A DNA stretch of 34,289 nucleotides, from NCBI GenBank assembly GCA_902634325.1, contig CACPJP010000010.1, positions 1 to 34,289 of the forward strand, in the 5' to 3' direction. Source of the stretch: an uncultured Pelagibacteraceae bacterium. Its GTDB lineage: Bacteria > Pseudomonadota > Alphaproteobacteria > Pelagibacterales > Pelagibacteraceae. Below the pieces are notes generated by a model that made no database searches, had not been told where the DNA came from, and saw only the letters and a program-made list of their open reading frames with translations. Below are positions 28,731 to 34,289 of this stretch, piece after piece. The translations under genes were made by a program, and so were the position numbers. Within the stretch, counting starts at the first letter, position 1; every line of letters begins with the position of its first letter.

Positions 28731-30056
28731 ATGGCTAAAGATTTATCAAAAATAGCAAAACAAAAAAAAATTAAATATTTTTTAATTAGTTTTGTTGATT
28801 TATTTGGAGTTTTAAGATCAAAATTGGTTCCAACAGAAGCAATCAAAGATATGCAAACAAGCGGAGCAGGTTTTGCAGGTTTTGCTACATGGTTAGATAT
28901 GACTCCGGCAGACTCAGATATGTTTGCTATTCCAGATCCTGAAAGTTTAATTCAACTTCCCTGGAATAAAGAAGTTGGTTGGTTGGCATCAGATTTATGG
29001 ATGGAGGGCAAGCCTGTTGATGCATCACCAAGAGTAATGTTAAAAAAACAAATTAGTAGATTGTCCAAAAAAAATATGGTTTTAAAATCTGGTGTGGAAT
29101 CCGAATATTTCTTAATTAATTCTGAAGGAACTGCTATATCAGATTCGCGAGATACACAATCTAAGCCTTGTTACGATCAATCTGCATTAATGCGCCAATA
29201 CTCTTTGATAAAAGAGATTTGTGATTCAATGATTAAATTAGGTTGGGGTCCTTATCAAAACGATCATGAGGATGCCAATGGGCAATTTGAGATGAATTGG
29301 AATTATAGTGACAGTCTTACTACAGCTGACCGTCATGTATTTTTTAAATTTATGGTTAAAACAATTGCAGAGAAACATGGTTTAAGAGCCACTTTTATGC
29401 CTAAACCTTTTGAAAATCTAACTGGAAACGGTTGTCATGCACACGTATCTCTATGGAGTGGAAATAAAAATTTATTTTTAGACAAAGGAGACAGGTTAGG
29501 ACTCACAAAATTAGCTTATAATTTTTTAGGAGGTGTCTTATATTCTGCAGAAGCATTGAGTGCTTTTTTTAATCCTTCAATTAATAGCTATCGTAGAATA
29601 GATGCACCTGCTCCTACTTCAGGAGCATCTTGGTCACCAAGCAAAATATCTTATACAGGAAACAATAGAACTCACATGATTAGAATACCGGATCCCGGAC
29701 GTTTTGAACTACGTTTGATGGATGGATCAGCCAATCCATATCTTCTTCAAGCTGGAATCATAGCTTCAGGAATTGACGGAATGGAACAAAAACGTGATCC
29801 TGGCCAACCTTTATTTATCAATATGTATACAGAAGGAGACAAGTATCCAAACTTAAAAAAACTGCCATCAAACTTAGAACAAGCCTTGGAACATCTCAGT
29901 AACAGTGAAATTTTATTGTCAGCTTTTGGCAAGAAAAACATAGAAAGTTATTTAAAATTAAAAGACCAGGAATTGAAAGATTTTAATTCCAAAGAAAGTT
30001 TCTCAAAAAAAGATTCAATAACTGAGTGGGAAAAATTAAATACTTTAGATTGTTAG
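28731..30056 (+). CDS. gmaS: Gamma-glutamylmethylamide synthetase
   Basis: GmaS (441 aa) is the glutamine-synthetase-like ligase that joins glutamate and methylamine with ATP to gamma-glutamylmethylamide, the first step of the N-methylglutamate pathway. The start KYFLISFVDLFGVLRSKLVP and GAGFAGFATWLDMTPADSDMFAIPDPESL are typical of the GmaS (type III) group, and the ligase core is intact: SGVESEYFLI, NDHEDANGQFEMNW, GNGCHAHVSLW, NSYRRIDAPAP and DPGRFELRLMDGSANPY. It stands on the + strand, converging on mgdD with a four-base stop overlap, so mgd and gmaS transcripts run into each other. A weak TATTAT-like -10 lies just upstream; it may be co-transcribed with the 47-aa gene. Confidence 0.92.
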   Translation: MAKDLSKIAKQKKIKYFLISFVDLFGVLRSKLVPTEAIKDMQTSGAGFAGFATWLDMTPADSDMFAIPDPESLIQLPWNKEVGWLASDLWMEGKPVDASPRVMLKKQISRLSKKNMVLKSGVESEYFLINSEGTAISDSRDTQSKPCYDQSALMRQYSLIKEICDSMIKLGWGPYQNDHEDANGQFEMNWNYSDSLTTADRHVFFKFMVKTIAEKHGLRATFMPKPFENLTGNGCHAHVSLWSGNKNLFLDKGDRLGLTKLAYNFLGGVLYSAEALSAFFNPSINSYRRIDAPAPTSGASWSPSKISYTGNNRTHMIRIPDPGRFELRLMDGSANPYLLQAGIIASGIDGMEQKRDPGQPLFINMYTEGDKYPNLKKLPSNLEQALEHLSNSEILLSAFGKKNIESYLKLKDQELKDFNSKESFSKKDSITEWEKLNTLDC

Positions 30057-30640
30057 ACACCAAAGTATCCAAATTCCAAGGCAGAATCAGTTATATGATG
30101 ATAAAAAGTTTCACCAAAACTTCTTAAAGCTAACAAATTGAATGTATCCGGATTATTATTAACAAAATCAACCATAACAGTAATTCCATTAAAAACTGTT
30201 CCAGCACAACTATTTACTTGAATTTCATTAATATTAATTGGGCATCCTTTTTTTAAAACTTCCTTTGCTTGAATACCTTTTATTTGTATTACAGCTCTTG
30301 AGTGCGAAATATCTGTAACAGCGAAATTTTTATCATCACATTTATCTTTGATAGTACTAATAATATTTTTTTTACTGGATATAACCAACCAAGTTCTTGG
30401 GGCATTCCACAGAATTCTTGTTTCTTTATCTGTTGTTACTTTTGGGCTTTTTAAAGGTAAATCTAAATCTCCTATCTTTATAGTACCAGGTTCAATTTTT
30501 GATTTTTTATATTGTACCAACTGAATTATTGCTAAATTTTTTACTTCAGAAATTTGAAGTAAATTTTTTCCACCTTTTTTATTGGAATCTCCAAAACGAC
30601 CTTTCTTATGAATATATTGTAATGAAGTCATAGCTGTCAT
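30053..30640 (-). CDS. mgdD: N-methylglutamate dehydrogenase subunit D (SoxG-like)
   Basis: The 195-aa product resembles the gamma subunit of heterotetrameric sarcosine oxidase: LPLKSPKVTTDKETRILWNAPRTWLVIS, FAVTDISHSRAVIQIKG, VLKKGCPININ, and the C-terminal ALRSFGETFYHHITDSALEFGY. It is thought to be a structural folate-side subunit; no cofactor motif is seen. Its ATG overlaps the mgdC stop (four bases), so it is translated with the large subunit. The stop overlaps gmaS on the other strand. Confidence 0.85.
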   Translation of the reverse strand: MTAMTSLQYIHKKGRFGDSNKKGGKNLLQISEVKNLAIIQLVQYKKSKIEPGTIKIGDLDLPLKSPKVTTDKETRILWNAPRTWLVISSKKNIISTIKDKCDDKNFAVTDISHSRAVIQIKGIQAKEVLKKGCPININEIQVNSCAGTVFNGITVMVDFVNNNPDTFNLLALRSFGETFYHHITDSALEFGYFGV

Positions 30641-33633
30641 GATCTTACCCTTTCCCCTTTGGGATCGACATAATGCGAGGAAACCACTTCTACTTCGATA
30701 CTTTTATTCTTTAATGGCGAAAGAGCGTAAAGTTTTTCTCCTATTCTTTTTTTTCCTTCTTTAAGAATAGCTAAAGAAAAAGGATTATTATATTCAACGC
30801 TCCAACAGGAAGCTGATATATGTCCAAGTTTTGGGTTAGGTAAAGCAGCATTTTTATCTTTAACCAAATGAGATCCTTCTGGAATCATAGTTTTTTTATC
30901 CACAGGTATTACGCCAACAACTTTCTCTCTATCAGGATTTAAAAACGCCTCTCTGTTTAAAGATCTTTTTCCAACAAAATCTTTTTTCTTGCTTAACATA
31001 CCTTCAAGAGAAAGATCAGAAGGAATTGTCCTACCATCAATTTCTGATCCTGCTACGTGCCCCATTTCTATTCTTAATGTTGAAAGAGCTTCCGTACCAT
31101 ACGGCTGTATACCCATGTTTTTTCCTAAGCTCATTATTTTTTCCCACATAAAAACTCCATGGTTAGATTCAACATTAATTTCATAAGCTAATTCACCAGA
31201 AAATGAAATTCTGAAAACTCTTGCTGGAATCCCTGATAAATTTTCTTCTTTGAAACCCATAAACGGAAAACCTTCACTTGAAACATCCATTTCAGGAAAA
31301 AGTTTTTTTAATAATTCTCTTGATTTAGGACCAGCTACAGCTGCGCCTGCCCATTGTTCGGTTGTTGATAAGACATTTACATCTAATTCAGGCCAAACTA
31401 CTTGCAGATAATATTCCAAATGTGCCAAAACATTTACTGCTTGAGCCGTTGTTGTTGTCATATGAAAATGATTCTCTGAAATTCTAGTTGTTGTTCCATC
31501 ATCAAAAACCATTCCGTCTTCTCTTAACATTACACCATACCTTGCTTTTCCAACCGGTAGTTTCATCCAAGCATTCGTATAAATTCTATTTAAAAATTCT
31601 GCTGAATCAGGACCTTTGATGTCTATTTTACCTAACGAAGTAACATCGCAAATTCCAACATTTTTTCTTACGTTTGCACCTTCTCTTTTTGCAGCTTGTT
31701 GCAAAGTTTCATTTCCTTGTTTGTAGTATCGAGGCCTTAACCAAAGACCGGCATCAACAAATACGGCATTATTTTTTTCATGCCATGAATGCATCGGAGA
31801 TTTTCTCGTGGGTCGGTAATGCTTTCCTACTTCTCTTCCTACAATTGTTCCAATTGTAACTGGCGTATAAGGAGGTCTAAAAGTAGTATGTCCAACCTCA
31901 GGCACAATTTTGTTTTCTATATTTGACACTAATTGCAGTCCATTTAGGTTACTTGTTTTTCCTTGATCTGTGGCCATGCCAAGCGTTGTATATCTCTTTA
32001 CATGTTCAATAGATCTAAATCCTTCTCTTATAGCTAACTCTATGTCCGAAACGTAAACATCGTTTTGAAAATCCACACATCTTTTGTATTGTTTGTTTTC
32101 TGGTAACGGCATACACCAAAATTTTTCATAGTTATCATAACTTTTTTCATTTGAGGTTGGAGGATCACTTTTTATATTTTTTTTAGTTAGTTTATTTGAT
32201 ACTTCAAATCCTTTATTGAAACCGTCCTCTAAAGATTTTTTCAAAGTGAAAGACCCGTTTGCAGATCCTATCGTAGTTTCATTTTGGCGTGATTGATTAG
32301 GTATAAATGCACTAATGATTTCATCAAATTTTAATTTATTTCCAGACTGTGATGCAAGATGTACTGTAGGAGTCCAATTTCCAGAAACACATATACAGTC
32401 GCAAGGAATATTTTCTAAACTTTCATAACCAGATTTATCATTATTTAATTTGCCGACTATAGCTGAGTTTACTTTCAAATAACCTTTTGTGTTAGCTACT
32501 GCATGAGAAAACTTAATATTGATACCTAAACCTCTTGCTTCTTTGACTGCTGCGCCCTCCGAATTTTTTCTAATATCAACAACTAATGGGCTAATTCCAT
32601 TTTTTTTAAATTCTATTGCTGTATCATAGGCGCTATCATTGTTAGTAAAAATAACTGGTTTTTTTCCAACTAAAACACCATATTTTTTTATGTATTCTTT
32701 TGCTGCTGACGCTAATAATATTCCCGGTCTATCATTGTTTCCAAAAATTAAAGGTCGTTCTATCGATCCCGTCGAAACCAAAACCTCTTTTGCTCTTATG
32801 TACCAAAGTTTTTGTCTAGGTATATATTTGTTTGGAGATTCAATATGGTCTTTTGTTCTCTCAAACATTACCATCATATTGTGATCATAATATCCAAAAA
32901 CTTGTGATCTATTTTTTATAACTACATTGGGCAATGATTTTAACTGCTCCACTGTTTCATCAGCCCATTCTTTTCCTGTTTTATTTCCGATAGTAACTTG
33001 ATCAGTAAGTAAGCTTCCTCCAAATTTTGATTTATCTTCTGCCAAAATTACCCGAGCTCCATTTTTTGCTGCAGCTAAAGCGCTTCCTAATCCAGAAGGA
33101 CCTGACCCCACAACTAAAACATCACAATGTTCAAACTTGTGTTCATATCTATCAGGATCTGGTTTTAAAGGAGCCACACCTAAACCAGCAGTTTTTCTTA
33201 TAATAGGTTCGTAAATCCTATACCAAAAGCTTTTTGGCCACATAAAGGTCTTGTAATAAAAACCAGCTGGAAAAAATCTACTTAAAAAATTGTTTATTGC
33301 ACCAAAATCAAAAGATACAGACGGCCAACAATTTTGGCTTTTTGCAACTAACCCTTCCACTAGTTCAATTTCTGTTGCAACAGCATTAGGTTCAGTTTTT
33401 GCTCCTTTATATAATTGAACTTTGGCATTAGGCTCATCTTCTTTGGCCCCTATAAATCCTCTTGGTCTATGATATTTAAAACTACGACCAACTAAATGAA
33501 TTCCATTTGCTAGCAAAGCTGATGCTAATGTATCACCCTGATAACCAAAGTACTTTTTTCCATTGAATTTAAATGAAATACTTTTTTCTCTATTGATGTA
33601 GCCTTCTTTATCTAATCTATATTTTTGTGTCAT
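30637..33633 (-). CDS. mgdC: N-methylglutamate dehydrogenase subunit C (SoxA-like)
   Basis: The 998-aa subunit corresponds to sarcosine oxidase alpha. It has an N-terminal ferredoxin-like domain (FNGKKYFGYQGDTLASALLANG, residues 24-45, then GRSFKYHRPRGF), a dinucleotide-binding domain with VLVVGSGPSGLGSALAAAKNGA near 173, and from about 610 a GcvT-like tetrahydrofolate-binding domain (DVTSLGKIDIKGPDS, RISFSGELAYEINV, GTEALSTLRIEMGHV) that accepts the methyl-derived one-carbon unit as methylene-THF. Length matches SoxA (about 1,000). With MgdA, B and D it oxidises N-methylglutamate to glutamate. Related sarcosine oxidases have the same layout; the gmaS and mgs neighbours favour N-methylglutamate. 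Confidence 0.9.
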   Translation of the reverse strand: MTQKYRLDKEGYINREKSISFKFNGKKYFGYQGDTLASALLANGIHLVGRSFKYHRPRGFIGAKEDEPNAKVQLYKGAKTEPNAVATEIELVEGLVAKSQNCWPSVSFDFGAINNFLSRFFPAGFYYKTFMWPKSFWYRIYEPIIRKTAGLGVAPLKPDPDRYEHKFEHCDVLVVGSGPSGLGSALAAAKNGARVILAEDKSKFGGSLLTDQVTIGNKTGKEWADETVEQLKSLPNVVIKNRSQVFGYYDHNMMVMFERTKDHIESPNKYIPRQKLWYIRAKEVLVSTGSIERPLIFGNNDRPGILLASAAKEYIKKYGVLVGKKPVIFTNNDSAYDTAIEFKKNGISPLVVDIRKNSEGAAVKEARGLGINIKFSHAVANTKGYLKVNSAIVGKLNNDKSGYESLENIPCDCICVSGNWTPTVHLASQSGNKLKFDEIISAFIPNQSRQNETTIGSANGSFTLKKSLEDGFNKGFEVSNKLTKKNIKSDPPTSNEKSYDNYEKFWCMPLPENKQYKRCVDFQNDVYVSDIELAIREGFRSIEHVKRYTTLGMATDQGKTSNLNGLQLVSNIENKIVPEVGHTTFRPPYTPVTIGTIVGREVGKHYRPTRKSPMHSWHEKNNAVFVDAGLWLRPRYYKQGNETLQQAAKREGANVRKNVGICDVTSLGKIDIKGPDSAEFLNRIYTNAWMKLPVGKARYGVMLREDGMVFDDGTTTRISENHFHMTTTTAQAVNVLAHLEYYLQVVWPELDVNVLSTTEQWAGAAVAGPKSRELLKKLFPEMDVSSEGFPFMGFKEENLSGIPARVFRISFSGELAYEINVESNHGVFMWEKIMSLGKNMGIQPYGTEALSTLRIEMGHVAGSEIDGRTIPSDLSLEGMLSKKKDFVGKRSLNREAFLNPDREKVVGVIPVDKKTMIPEGSHLVKDKNAALPNPKLGHISASCWSVEYNNPFSLAILKEGKKRIGEKLYALSPLKNKSIEVEVVSSHYVDPKGERVRS

Positions 33634-33641
33634 GAAAAGAA

Positions 33642-33908
33642 TTATAATTCGTCAGTTAATTTAGCCGTTTTAAAAATTTCATGAGTTGATGTATCTCTTA
33701 AAACTTTAAACCATTGTCTACACCCAGCCACATGATGCCACAACTCAGAATGCTTACCTCTTGGATTCTTTCTAAGATAAATAAAATTATCCCAATCTTT
33801 ATCTGAAACTTCTTTTCCCAGTTCTGGTCTTTTTGCATTTGAATCTCCTCCGTAAGAAAATTCATTTTGAGATCTTGATCCACAATAAGGACATTTAATT
33901 TCTAACAT
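33642..33908 (-). CDS. mgdB: N-methylglutamate dehydrogenase subunit B (SoxD-like zinc subunit)
   Basis: The 88-aa product is the small delta-type subunit: a zinc-binding motif IKCPYCGSR at residues 4-12 and the second half HHVAGCRQWFKVLRDT (58-73), as in sarcosine oxidase delta. Length is standard (about 90). It lies 3 bp after mgdA and 8 bp before mgdC in the minus-strand operon. Confidence 0.9.
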   Translation of the reverse strand: MLEIKCPYCGSRSQNEFSYGGDSNAKRPELGKEVSDKDWDNFIYLRKNPRGKHSELWHHVAGCRQWFKVLRDTSTHEIFKTAKLTDEL

Positions 33909-33911
33909 CTA

Positions 33912-34289
33912 TCATCCTATCCAAGTTTTTGTTCCTAAACCTTTTTCATCAATAAGATGGCCTGTATTAAATCTATCAAGCCTATATTTTGAATTTAATT
34001 CATGAACTTGATCTTTTGCAATTGTGTGTGCAAAAGTCCACCCCGAAACTGGTGTTGCTTTAAATCCTCCATAACACCATCCACAATTTAAATAAACGCC
34101 CTCAATATGAGTTTTATCTATGATGGGGGAACCATCCATGGACATATCCATAATACCACCCCATGTCCTTAACATTTTTAATCTACTTAAATTAGGAAAC
34201 ATAGCCACACCTTCTGTTAAAACATGTTGAAGGGTAGGTAGATTTCCTCTTTGAGCATAACTATTATAACCATCTAAATCCCCACCCAT
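33912..34289 (-). CDS. mgdA: N-methylglutamate dehydrogenase subunit A (SoxB-like), C-terminal part
   Basis: Only the last 125 residues are in the window; the frame is open to the right edge. The segment LKMLRTWGGIMDMSMDGSPI and LNCGWCYGGFKATPVSGWTFAH match the C-terminus of sarcosine oxidase beta, the FAD/FMN subunit that carries out the amine oxidation. The first gene of the mgdABCD operon lies to the right, so its promoter is outside the window. Confidence 0.88.
   Translation of the reverse strand: MGGDLDGYNSYAQRGNLPTLQHVLTEGVAMFPNLSRLKMLRTWGGIMDMSMDGSPIIDKTHIEGVYLNCGWCYGGFKATPVSGWTFAHTIAKDQVHELNSKYRLDRFNTGHLIDEKGLGTKTWIG

Overview
The window looks like a chromosomal segment of a free-living marine alphaproteobacterium of the SAR11 clade (Candidatus Pelagibacter or a close relative). 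The reasons are very low GC, AT-rich codon use, near-zero intergenic space with many 1-4 nt gene overlaps, and a trimethylamine N-oxide (TMAO) / methylamine gene order that I recall as typical of SAR11. The taxon is inferred from gene content and order; no search was run.

Left part (1-5419): the 3' end of glyS (glycyl-tRNA synthetase beta), then ppdK (pyruvate, phosphate dikinase) on the + strand, converging on nadA-nadC (quinolinate synthesis and use for NAD) on the - strand, followed by a tRNA-Leu(GAG) gene on the + strand.

Accessory part (5392-9621): the 3' end of the tRNA-Leu gene is duplicated 613 bp downstream as a 31-bp direct repeat. The bracketed segment carries an endonuclease VII-like HNH gene. 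Each copy of the repeat is followed by a nearly identical leader of about 80 bp, rich in the octamer TTGCGCTC and its complement, which suggests successive insertions at one tRNA attachment site. Beyond lie a NERD-domain superfamily 1 helicase/nuclease (- strand) and a divergent string of small, mostly membrane or unrecognised genes that runs by stop/start overlaps into selO (protein AMPylase).

Middle part (11116-12653): two divergent class I glutamine amidotransferase-like genes of unknown substrate.

Right part (12650-34289): a large methylated-amine locus. Products can be ordered as a path: TMAO uptake (TmoX binding protein, TmoV ATPase, TmoW fused permease); TMAO demethylase Tdm giving dimethylamine and formaldehyde; a FAD oxidoreductase directly behind tdm that could act on dimethylamine; gamma-glutamylmethylamide synthetase GmaS (plus a second glutamine-synthetase-like paralogue); N-methylglutamate synthase MgsABC; an Amt-type ammonium/methylammonium channel; and N-methylglutamate dehydrogenase MgdABCD (mgdA runs off the window), which returns glutamate and passes the methyl group to tetrahydrofolate. 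No trimethylamine monooxygenase (tmm) and no dmmDABC-type dimethylamine monooxygenase are in the window. A perfect 21-bp palindrome sits midway between the divergent tmoX and tdm starts and is a good candidate operator. Several small conserved-looking genes without known function are embedded in this locus: a 133-aa basic protein after mgsC, an 81-aa membrane protein after amt, a 47-aa membrane protein before gmaS, and MORN and anchored periplasmic proteins inside the transporter operon.
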